From positions 35,473 to 99,472 of the forward strand of contig PMES01000027.1 in the NCBI GenBank assembly GCA_003154775.1: DNA of 64,000 nucleotides, read 5' to 3'. This document shows, piece after piece, positions 37,073 through 44,018 of the stretch. The DNA comes from Acidobacteriota bacterium (GTDB lineage: Bacteria > Acidobacteriota > Terriglobia > Acidiferrales > UBA7541). Under the pieces are notes generated by a model, which ran no database searches, was not told the DNA's origin, and worked only from the letters and a program-made list of their open reading frames with translations. Both the position numbers and the translations under genes were made by a program. Every line of letters starts with the position of its first letter. Positions within the stretch are counted from its first letter, which is position 1.

Positions 37073-38443
37073 CTACCAGGGAATGAGCTTCCTGAGCCCC
37101 TTCTTTTTGCTGCTGGATTCTTTCTGGTTCTGCGAATCGGCCGCCGGCGGCGTGCCATCTGTCTTTGCGGAGTCCGTTGCAGCCGTGTTAGTAGACGGAG
37201 CGGTGCCGTCCGTCTTGGCGGGGTCGCTCGTCGCCGCGTCCGTAGCTGGAGGATTGGCGGCCGTCCCATCGCCTGTTGCGGGTGCGGCTGCATCGGGCGT
37301 GGTGCCATTCGTCGAATCACTCCCTGGCGCAGGGTTCACATCTTCGGTTGCCGCGCCTTCCGGCGGAGTTCCGCTCGTCGTAGTCTCACCTGTTGCCACG
37401 GTGGCCACGATCCCACTCTTTCCCGCCCCTGTTCCCCTCATGCTGCTGCCGCCAGTCAAAATGTCTGTACCAGGCAGGTCACTGCTTTCCGGTTCCATTT
37501 GCGGTGTACCGCTTATTGCTGTCATGCGGACGTCCGGCCCGGAATGGAAAATCCCCATCGACTTGTGCATCATGCTCACACGCGGCCGCGGCGCATTCTG
37601 TTCCGCGGTCATCCACGTCACCGCCCTGGGGTCTGGCTGGGGAATCGGCATGCCAAAGGATTTCAGCTTACCTTTGGCATCAGCGGCGTGCTTCGAGAGC
37701 GGGTAGTTCCTGACGATCTGGCCGTAGTAAACGCCTGCGAGGTCTTTTCGCTCGCTCTTCTCGAAGAGGTCCGCCAGCATCCACAAGGCCGTGTCGGATT
37801 TGCTGTAGAGCGGGTAGCGTCGCGTCAGCGGGCTCAATCGCCCAGCCGCAGCGCGCCTGTCGCCCTTAACGTAATAGTAGTAGGCAATCCGGAATTGCCC
37901 TTCCGCGAGGATTTCCTGGACCTCGCGAAGGTGCTGCTGGGCCTGCGGAACGAGCGGATCTTTGGGATATCTCTGGAGGAAGGTCTGGAACTCTTCTTCG
38001 GCCAAGCGGGCGTGGTCATTGTCGCGGTCGGCCTTAGGCATTTCGTTGTAGTGGGCCATGGCGACCTGCATCTGGGCATAAGCCGCTTCCGGCATGAACG
38101 GGAAGAAAACGATGAAATCCTTGTAGCCGGCGACGGCTTGCGTGACGTTGGAGGTTCCGCCTTCCTTGAAGTAGGAATCCGCAATGGCGAGTTTCGCTTT
38201 CGCCAGGTACTCGCTGTCCGGATAGGTATTGATAAGGGTCTGCAGACTCAGGCGGCCCACCTCTTGCTTGCCACGCTTGATGTCATCCATGGCCTTATTG
38301 TAGAGCTGCTTGTCCGGCTCTGCCGTGTTGCTGGCTTCGGTGGACTTGTTGGGCTTTTTCTTCTTGTGAAGAATCTGAGCGGAGCACTGGCTGGCGCTTG
38401 CCAGCAACACTGCACACATGAGAAGAAGCGGAATTCGCCGCAA
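37073..38443 (-). CDS. bamD: BamD-like outer-membrane assembly protein with low-complexity tail
   Basis: 456 residues from a TTG start at 38443, preceded by AGGTGAGGA. The signal sequence is MRRIPLLLMCAVLLASA. Residues about 45-260 contain TPR-like repeats typical of BamD/YfiO: AMDDIKRGKQEVGRLSLQTL, TYPDSEYLAKAKLAIADSYF, FQTFLQRYPKDPLVPQAQ and YPLYSKSDTALWMLADLFE. About 150 residues of Thr/Ala/Asp/Gly-rich sequence and a basic end (KKKGLRKLIPW) follow. The cysteine in ASQCSAQ does not follow a good lipobox (Gln at -1), so lipid anchoring is doubtful although BamD is usually a lipoprotein. Its role in BamA-dependent barrel assembly is inferred from family. Confidence 0.82.
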   Translation of the reverse strand: MRRIPLLLMCAVLLASASQCSAQILHKKKKPNKSTEASNTAEPDKQLYNKAMDDIKRGKQEVGRLSLQTLINTYPDSEYLAKAKLAIADSYFKEGGTSNVTQAVAGYKDFIVFFPFMPEAAYAQMQVAMAHYNEMPKADRDNDHARLAEEEFQTFLQRYPKDPLVPQAQQHLREVQEILAEGQFRIAYYYYVKGDRRAAAGRLSPLTRRYPLYSKSDTALWMLADLFEKSERKDLAGVYYGQIVRNYPLSKHAADAKGKLKSFGMPIPQPDPRAVTWMTAEQNAPRPRVSMMHKSMGIFHSGPDVRMTAISGTPQMEPESSDLPGTDILTGGSSMRGTGAGKSGIVATVATGETTTSGTPPEGAATEDVNPAPGSDSTNGTTPDAAAPATGDGTAANPPATDAATSDPAKTDGTAPSTNTAATDSAKTDGTPPAADSQNQKESSSKKKGLRKLIPW

Positions 38444-38825
38444 TCCTCACCTCTCGAGTTGGATTTCCAGCAGGTCGTCTGCCGCAATGTCTCGCTTGGC
38501 TCGGGGGTTCCCGGAACCCCCGGCGCGAACCACTTGAGTATACCCTGAACGAATGACCAGGTGGTCCAAGAACTTTGCCCGCATGGCCAGGTCTCCGTTC
38601 TAGGCACCTTGGATGCCCCCAGCGTGTTCCCAGGTTATCTAGCCGTGCCCCTCCATTTGCTGACAGCAGCCCATGGATCGCTGCAGACTCTCGACAGAAC
38701 CCGCCGCGCCGAATTCCGCCCTCGCCGCCAGCCAGCAATTTTTTAACGATTTGTAATAGAAACTCCGGCCCTGTCTAACTACAATGCTTCCATGCCCTTC
38801 GCGCTAGGGGCGGAAGGCCCTTCTC
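38444..38825. other. 382-bp divergent intergenic region
   Basis: Lies between the divergent bamD and ATP-grasp genes and should hold both promoters. A perfect inverted repeat GGGGGTTCCCGGAACCCCC is at 38503-38521, close to the bamD start and possibly an operator or mRNA hairpin. An AT-rich stretch (AATTTTTTAACGATTTGTAA) near 38740 may be part of the plus-strand promoter. No gene was seen. Confidence 0.55.
38503..38521. repeat. Perfect 19-bp inverted repeat upstream of bamD
   Basis: GGGGGTTCC-C-GGAACCCCC, arms of nine bases, about 60 bp upstream of the bamD TTG. Dyad symmetry fits either an operator or an extrusion-prone hairpin. Confidence 0.6.
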
Positions 38826-40112
38826 ATGGATAAACGAAAATTTCTTTTTGCTTCGCTCTCTGGCTTGATCGGCGATATCGCCTGGCAGGTGAGCAAAGAA
38901 GGCCACGAAGTTCGCTACTACATTGAAGCGGAAAAAGAACGCGACATCGCCGATGGCCTCGTCGCCAAATCCAAGGACTGGGAAAAGGACGCCAACTGGG
39001 CCGACATTGTCGTTTTTGATGACACCCTCGGCCAGGGCACCAGAGCGCAGACTCTGCGCGCCGGCGGCAAGCCCGTCATCGGCGGCACGCCTTACACCGA
39101 TAATCTCGAAGACGATCGCACCTTCGGCCAGGAAGAGCTGAAGAAGGCCGGCGTCACCATTATTCCGTATCAGGAATTCGATTCCTTCGATCCCGCCATC
39201 GAGTTCGTCAAGAAAAATCCCGATCGCTACGTCATCAAGCCTAGCGGCGAAGCGCAAAACGTCAAGCGCCGCCTGTTTGTCGGCGAAGAAGAGGACGGCA
39301 TCGACGTCATCGGCATGCTGGAAGCGTATAAACGGGCTTTCTCCGAGGAGATCAAGGTCTTCCAGTTGCAGCGCCGCGTCAACGGCGTCGAAGTGGCCGT
39401 CGGCGGTTTCTTCAATGGCAAGAAATTCATCACGCCCATCAATATCAACTTCGAACACAAGAAGCTGTTCCCTGGCGAAGTCGGCCCGCCCACCGGCGAA
39501 ATGGGCACGTCGATGTTCTGGAGCGAGCCCAACGCGCTGTTCAATCGCACGCTGCTGAAAATGGAATCGAAGCTCGCGGAAGAAGGCTACGTGGGCTACA
39601 TTGACGTGAATTGTATCGTCAACAACAACGGTATTTACCCGCTGGAGTTCACCTCGCGCTTCGGCTATCCCACGATCAGCATCCAGCAGGAGGGCATGCT
39701 CACGCCCATCAGCGAATTTTTCTGGGACCTGGCCAATGGACAGGAGCCCAAGTGGCGCACGCGCAGCGGCTTTCAGATTGGCGTGCGCATCGTGGTGCCG
39801 CCGTTTCCCTTCGACGACGAAGAAACGTTCAATTCCTTCTCCAAAAATGCCGCCATCGTTTTCAAGCGGCCGATGAGCGAAGGCATCCACATCGAAGACG
39901 TGAAGGAAGTCAACGGGCAGTGGGTTGTCGCGGGCACTTCGGGCGTGGTCCTAATCGTTTGCGGCATCGGGCAGACCATGAAGCAGGCGCAAGCGCAGGT
40001 CTATTCGCGCATCAAGAACATCCTCATTCCCAACATGTATTACCGCACGGACATCGGCGACCGCTGGGTGGAAGATTCCGACAAACTGCACAATTGGGGA
40101 TACCTGAGATAA
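38826..40112 (+). CDS. PurD-like ATP-grasp enzyme of unknown substrate
   Basis: 428 residues, the size of glycinamide ribonucleotide synthetase (PurD). The ATP-grasp part is clear: RYVIKPSGEAQNVKRRLF, IKVFQLQRRVNGVEVAVGGFF and YVGYIDVNCIVNNNGIYPLE (metal ligands), FTSRFGYPTISIQQEG, and a C-terminal PurD_C-like domain ending SRIKNILIPNMYYRTDIGDR. The N-terminus (KRKFLFASLSGLIGDIAWQV) lacks the PurD GGREHA loop, and a middle segment (DIVVFDDTLGQGTRAQTLRA) is unlike it too. So it is probably a carboxylate-amine ligase for another substrate. No purine gene is adjacent. The gene stands alone, followed by a family B repeat. Confidence 0.75.
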   Translation: MDKRKFLFASLSGLIGDIAWQVSKEGHEVRYYIEAEKERDIADGLVAKSKDWEKDANWADIVVFDDTLGQGTRAQTLRAGGKPVIGGTPYTDNLEDDRTFGQEELKKAGVTIIPYQEFDSFDPAIEFVKKNPDRYVIKPSGEAQNVKRRLFVGEEEDGIDVIGMLEAYKRAFSEEIKVFQLQRRVNGVEVAVGGFFNGKKFITPININFEHKKLFPGEVGPPTGEMGTSMFWSEPNALFNRTLLKMESKLAEEGYVGYIDVNCIVNNNGIYPLEFTSRFGYPTISIQQEGMLTPISEFFWDLANGQEPKWRTRSGFQIGVRIVVPPFPFDDEETFNSFSKNAAIVFKRPMSEGIHIEDVKEVNGQWVVAGTSGVVLIVCGIGQTMKQAQAQVYSRIKNILIPNMYYRTDIGDRWVEDSDKLHNWGYLR

Positions 40113-40124
40113 CGAATGCGTTTG

Positions 40125-40239
40125 TAGGGGCGCAGCACGCTGCGCCCCAGCTCGGCAAGACCACCAGTGCTCGATCGCTTCCATTCCCGAATAAACCTCA
40201 AATGCTTGCGAGACGCGACGACCCTGCTAACTCGGGTCC
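40125..40239. repeat. ~115-bp direct repeat starting with palindrome family B (copy 2)
   Basis: Starts TAGGGGCGCAGCACGCTGCGCCCC, continues with CTCGGCAAGACCA and ATTCCCGAATAAACCTCAAA, then GCGAGACGCGACGACCCTGC. The whole length is repeated imperfectly at 41255-41369 in the same orientation, on the other side of the gene at 40415-41200. Confidence 0.75.
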
Positions 40240-40312
40240 GGCACCCCTGGACCCCTACCGTTGGATCCCCGTTTGTTGCGCTTGTGTTGAACCCGTGCCG
40301 ATGACTGATTCG

Positions 40313-40340
40313 TTGACATCTTGGCAGCCGGTGTTATAAC
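40313..40340 (+). promoter_or_regulatory. Sigma70-type promoter TTGACA-N16-TATAAC
   Basis: TTGACA (40313-40318) is a perfect -35, TATAAC (40335-40340) a 5/6 -10, with a 16-bp spacer. Transcription should start about 40347, giving a ~68-nt leader before the ATG at 40415. This is the best consensus promoter seen in the window. Confidence 0.7.
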
Positions 40341-40414
40341 TGTTCCATCAAAGTCATTTGTTTTAATCACTCGCTGGGGATTCGCTCCATTTCTTGCGTC
40401 CAGGAGCCCTGCAC

Positions 40415-41200
40415 ATGAATTGCCAACGCCTTTCCCTCCTTCTTCTAGCTACCCTGGTCTTGACCTTCGCTACTTACGCGCAAACTCAGAAGGCTTTGAC
40501 CAACGCGGATATTTTGAACATGAGCAAACAAGGGTTTGACGCGAACCTCATCGTAAAAGATATCGAATCGAATCCAACGGATTTCGATGTCTCACCGCAA
40601 GCATTGATCGAATTGAAGGGCGCCGGCGTGTCCCAAAGCGTGATGGAAGCGATGATAGCCGCTCACGCGGAGAAACCGTCTGCCGCCGTCGAAGCCGCAC
40701 ATGGGGCCGCGGATTCGCGCGGCACAACGCCGAGCGGCTCACCCGGCTCGGGTTGCAACCCGAACAGCGGCTGTTTGTTAAGGGACGGCACGGACGTGCC
40801 GTTGAAATTCGCCGCGGAGATTAGCTCGAAGTCCGCACATGAGGGCGATCCCGTGGAATTTCTGTTGGATGACGATCTTAAAGTGGGCGAAACGGTTGTG
40901 GCCGCCAAAGGATCACACGCAGTGGCCACGGTGTCGAGTGCCAAGAAAGCCGGCATGATGGGAAAGCCCGGCGAGCTAAACGTTCAACTGCAATATCTGG
41001 TCGTGGGCAGTAACCATGTGCACCTTCGCGGGACGAAGGGAAAAGAGGGAGAAAGCAAGACGGGTGCAACCGTGGCGCTGACGGTACTCTTCGGTCCAAT
41101 CGGGTTAATCAAACACGGCAAAGATGTGCAAATCCCCCAGGGGACGCCGCTCAAGGCGTATATAGATCAAGATATTTGGCTACCCGCAATCAATAAGTAG
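40415..41200 (+). CDS. Secreted protein of unknown function
   Basis: About 261 residues from the ATG at 40415, with AGGAG eight bases upstream. Signal peptide MNCQRLSLLLLATLVLTFAT, cleavage near YAQ. The first mature domain (residues about 25-75; ALTNADILNMSKQGFDANLI, then ELKGAGVSQSVMEAMI) is a small helical module often seen near the N-terminus of acidobacterial secreted proteins. A Ser/Gly-rich linker leads to a beta-rich domain (DGTDVPLKFAAEISSK, then GSHAVATVSSAKKAGMMGKP) ending PQGTPLKAYIDQDIWL. Function is unknown. It is flanked by two ~115-bp direct repeats and carries its own strong promoter. Confidence 0.7.
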   Translation: MNCQRLSLLLLATLVLTFATYAQTQKALTNADILNMSKQGFDANLIVKDIESNPTDFDVSPQALIELKGAGVSQSVMEAMIAAHAEKPSAAVEAAHGAADSRGTTPSGSPGSGCNPNSGCLLRDGTDVPLKFAAEISSKSAHEGDPVEFLLDDDLKVGETVVAAKGSHAVATVSSAKKAGMMGKPGELNVQLQYLVVGSNHVHLRGTKGKEGESKTGATVALTVLFGPIGLIKHGKDVQIPQGTPLKAYIDQDIWLPAINK

Positions 41201-41254
41201 TCTGCCTTCACGGTGAATTGGGGCTGCTTCCGCGAAGCACGCTTGGCGTATTCA

Positions 41255-41369
41255 TAGGGGCGCAACACTGCTGCGCCCCAGCCTGGCAAGACTATGAGTG
41301 CCTGAGGGCTTCGATTCCCGAACAAACCTGAAATGCCTGCAAGACGCGACGACCTTGCCAACCGGGACC
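41255..41369. repeat. ~115-bp direct repeat starting with palindrome family B (copy 3)
   Basis: Starts TAGGGGCGCAACACTGCTGCGCCCC, continues CTGGCAAGACTATGAGTGCC, GATTCCCGAACAAACCTGAA and GCAAGACGCGACGACCTTGC. Alignment with 40125-40239 is clear over the whole length with scattered substitutions, so the copies are not recent. This occupies most of the 294-bp gap before the PASTA gene. Confidence 0.75.
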
Positions 41370-41494
41370 CCGCAGCGCGGGACTCCTCCCCGGACTCGGG
41401 CAGGCTAAAAGTCGAGCAACGTGTCCACTGATTGTTGGCGGGCGATTGCTTTTCGGGGCGAAGGGCGTGTTGCACGGGCGCTGCACGGCGGGGA

Positions 41495-42214
41495 TCAGTT
41501 GGCAATCGTCAATTCCACTTCGGTGTTCGCCGGAATGCGCGATCCCCCAAGAGGCGACTGGTCGATCACCGTGCCATGGGGCCACTGCGACGCGGCGACG
41601 TAGTTTGTTTTGTGGCGCAGGCCGGTCTGATCCAGGCGATGCTGCACTTCGATCTCATTTGCGCCAATGAAATAGGGCATCACATAGGACGTCTCACGTT
41701 GTCCCCCGGAGACCAGCATATCCACGCGCGGTGTGGCCGCACCATTTCCGGGCCTGGGGTTCTGCTGCACGACGGTGTCGGAAGGCTGGTCCGGCAGGGC
41801 AAGAGAGGAAACTTCCCCGACCTGCAGCCCCGCGCGCAGCAATTCAATCCGCGAAACGCGCAGCGTGTTGCCCTCCAAGTTCGGAATCTGCAATTCGCGT
41901 TGTCCCAGGCTTAATACCACGTGCGCCTGCTGCGAAACTTTCATCAACATCCCCGTGGGCGGCGTCTGGCGCACCACCTGATTGATGGGCACATCGCTGT
42001 AGACGCGGTCCGCGACGCGCAGGATCAGCCCCTTCGAGCGCAGGGCCTGGCTGGCCTCGGCAACATTTTTACCGACAAGATTGGGCATGGTCGTTTCACG
42101 CCCATGAATGGCGATGCGCATCGCCGTGATGGCGCTGAGAAATGCCGCGGAGGCCAGGACGAACACAAGGAAGCTCATGCGGCTCAGCCATTCCACTCGT
42201 TCGAGAATGCTCAT
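41495..42214 (-). CDS. Membrane-anchored protein with three PASTA domains
   Basis: 239 residues: one N-terminal membrane helix (SFLVFVLASAAFLSAITAMR) and then three PASTA domains (MPNLVGKNVAEASQALRSKG; IPNLEGNTLRVSRIELLRAG; VMPYFIGANEIEVQHRLDQT). PASTA domains bind muropeptide or beta-lactam-like ligands and usually sit on PknB-type kinases or PBPs, but no kinase or transpeptidase domain is present here. The PASTA part should be periplasmic. It is downstream of the TldD/TldE-like pair on the same strand. Confidence 0.88.
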   Translation of the reverse strand: MSILERVEWLSRMSFLVFVLASAAFLSAITAMRIAIHGRETTMPNLVGKNVAEASQALRSKGLILRVADRVYSDVPINQVVRQTPPTGMLMKVSQQAHVVLSLGQRELQIPNLEGNTLRVSRIELLRAGLQVGEVSSLALPDQPSDTVVQQNPRPGNGAATPRVDMLVSGGQRETSYVMPYFIGANEIEVQHRLDQTGLRHKTNYVAASQWPHGTVIDQSPLGGSRIPANTEVELTIAN

Positions 42215-42317
42215 ATGCAGGAGTTTCGGACGTTACCCCAGCGGCGTCAATTCTTTTCTGGCCGGAAGGTGCGCATCACGACCTCCAAAATCGGCGGCCC
42301 GGGGCAGCGCTCGCGTT

Positions 42318-44018
42318 TCACTTCTTTAGCGGCGGCGCCGGATATTCCGGGAGCTTCTCCTTGCTGGTGTCCGCGCGTTTCACTTCCAGCTCATCGAATA
42401 GCAGCGAAGGGCAGATGATCGTCTCCGGCACGCCGCCCATGCGGTTGCTCACCAGTGGGTCGTCGCCCACGGCGATCAGGTCGTTGCGCAGCGCCCGCAC
42501 ATCCAGTTCATTGAACACCGCGCCGCGCACGAGCTCTTCATGCCCGTCGCTGGCGTACACGCGATAGAGCAGCCGCGGCGAATTGCCCGGCCCCAGCGTG
42601 TCCACGCGGTACGCATACGGCTTGCTCTCCTCCGAAGCCATCTGCATGATCTTCTTCGTTAAATCCGCGGCCGATTCCGGCTCCGAACTCTTCAGGATCA
42701 GCGTGCCGACCGCGGGTTGCGGCGAGGTTCCCGGCGCGGCCCGCCCGTGGCCATTCGAGGCAGGGAAGTCGCGGATGGGCTGGCGCCCCACCAGGTAGTT
42801 CTGTAGCGTGCCCTCGCCGATCAGCGTAACCGCTTGCGACTTTACGCCTTCGCTATCCACGTCAAAGCTGCCCAGCAGATTCTTTCCCTGAAATTGATGA
42901 ATGGTGGGATCGTCCACCACGCTGACAAATTTCGGCAGCACACGCGTCTTGTAGCTGGTCGCAAACGTTCCCGTGGTGCGGTTAGGGCGCCCCAGTTGCG
43001 GCTTGTGTCCCAGGATATTGCTTCCGACCAGCCCGGCAAAGATGTCGTCTGCGGCATCCGGCGCAAACAACACCGGGCCGCGGTAGGATTCCTCCACGAT
43101 GGGCGCATCGCGCAGCGCCTTGAGCGTGTCCAGCATCTGCTTGGCTTCTTTCAACAGCGCGTCGTGTGCCGGCAGCTCCTCCGGGCGCTCTTCGGTCCAG
43201 AAAGGATTGCGGCTGAGGCGCATGCCATCCGCGGCTTGCGTCGCGCCGCTCAGCGTCACCGTGGCGGTGGTGCGGCCATTGCGCACAATCGTGCCTTCCG
43301 AATTCACGAAATACTCGTTGACGGAGGAGAAGCGCGCCGACGCAGTTACCGATTGCACTTCCGGATACTGGCGATAGAGATTGCTGGCATCCTGCAGCGT
43401 GTTGTTCCACGCGGCTTCGTCCACCTTCAGCTTCACCGTGGGGCCCACGGAAGAGACCACGGGCGCGCGCGCAAAATCGTCCACGGGATTGGGGTCGGCC
43501 GTGAATTGCTTCAACGCCGAGAGCTTCTCCGCGTAAGCATTCGCCGCGGCCTTGTAGGCCTCGTCCGTCAGCAGCCAGATCTGGCGCCGCAGTGCGATGG
43601 GATCGTCATCGAGCGGCAAAATCGAAGCCGTGCCCATGCCCTGGACGTAGAAACTGTCCTGCTTGTAGTCGCCGATGCGCACCACCACGCGAATCACGCG
43701 CAGGTGCGACCTCTGGCTCTCCCGCAACGCGCCGAACGCCGCCTCCGCGGTGAACTCATCCACGTCGTTCACGCGATATTCGATGTAGTAGGGCGGCTGC
43801 ACCTGGTCCATCTTGAGCTGCGCTTTCGAGCGGTCAAGTTCGGTCAGCAGCGCCTCAAACAAGGTATCGCCCTTCGCAGCGTCGTGCGCGGCTGCCGTCG
43901 GTCCATCCGCAACGAGCGGCGCCTTTCCGGTGCGGGCTGAAAGCGGCTGCGCCATCGCGCATGCCATAAGGAAAACCACCGCAAATGCCCGTCGCTTCAT
44001 CGCAGGTTTGCGCTTCAC
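42318..44018 (-). CDS. Secreted TldE/PmbA-like protein lacking the metalloprotease motif
   Basis: About 566 residues from a GTG at 44018 that overlaps the upstream gene by GTGA, with GGAGGTGAAGCC in front. Signal peptide (RRAFAVVFLMACAMAQPLSA). The body aligns by eye with its neighbour over most of its length: PKFVSVVDDPTIHQFQGKNL, SNGHGRAAPG and HEELVRGAVFNELDVRAL. At the catalytic position it has FAGLVGSNILGH where the neighbour has FHEVLGHRLEGH, so HExxxH is lost. In E. coli, TldE (PmbA) likewise lacks the motif and pairs with TldD. The cysteine-containing GVCGAESG of the neighbour is also absent. Extracytoplasmic location is inferred from the signal. Confidence 0.82.
   Translation of the reverse strand: MKRKPAMKRRAFAVVFLMACAMAQPLSARTGKAPLVADGPTAAAHDAAKGDTLFEALLTELDRSKAQLKMDQVQPPYYIEYRVNDVDEFTAEAAFGALRESQRSHLRVIRVVVRIGDYKQDSFYVQGMGTASILPLDDDPIALRRQIWLLTDEAYKAAANAYAEKLSALKQFTADPNPVDDFARAPVVSSVGPTVKLKVDEAAWNNTLQDASNLYRQYPEVQSVTASARFSSVNEYFVNSEGTIVRNGRTTATVTLSGATQAADGMRLSRNPFWTEERPEELPAHDALLKEAKQMLDTLKALRDAPIVEESYRGPVLFAPDAADDIFAGLVGSNILGHKPQLGRPNRTTGTFATSYKTRVLPKFVSVVDDPTIHQFQGKNLLGSFDVDSEGVKSQAVTLIGEGTLQNYLVGRQPIRDFPASNGHGRAAPGTSPQPAVGTLILKSSEPESAADLTKKIMQMASEESKPYAYRVDTLGPGNSPRLLYRVYASDGHEELVRGAVFNELDVRALRNDLIAVGDDPLVSNRMGGVPETIICPSLLFDELEVKRADTSKEKLPEYPAPPLKK

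Larger units (their letters stand above)
40113..40414. other. 302-bp gap with a long family B repeat and a strong promoter
   Basis: Contains repeat copy 2 (40125-40239) and the promoter at 40313-40340 for the downstream secreted-protein gene. Nothing else was found. Confidence 0.65.

Noticed and set aside
35471..38548. A 1025-codon open frame on the plus strand
   Set aside because: It runs antisense through the response regulator and bamD, including their gap. Its translation is Arg/Gly/Leu-rich without motifs. The minus-strand genes have clear receiver and TPR motifs. It is a by-product of GC-rich codon usage.
41308..41330. TTCGATTCCCG resembling a tRNA T-loop
   Set aside because: No pairing acceptor stem, D-arm or anticodon arm could be built around it, and the parallel copy at 40180 lacks the T-loop bases. 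It is part of the 115-bp repeat.
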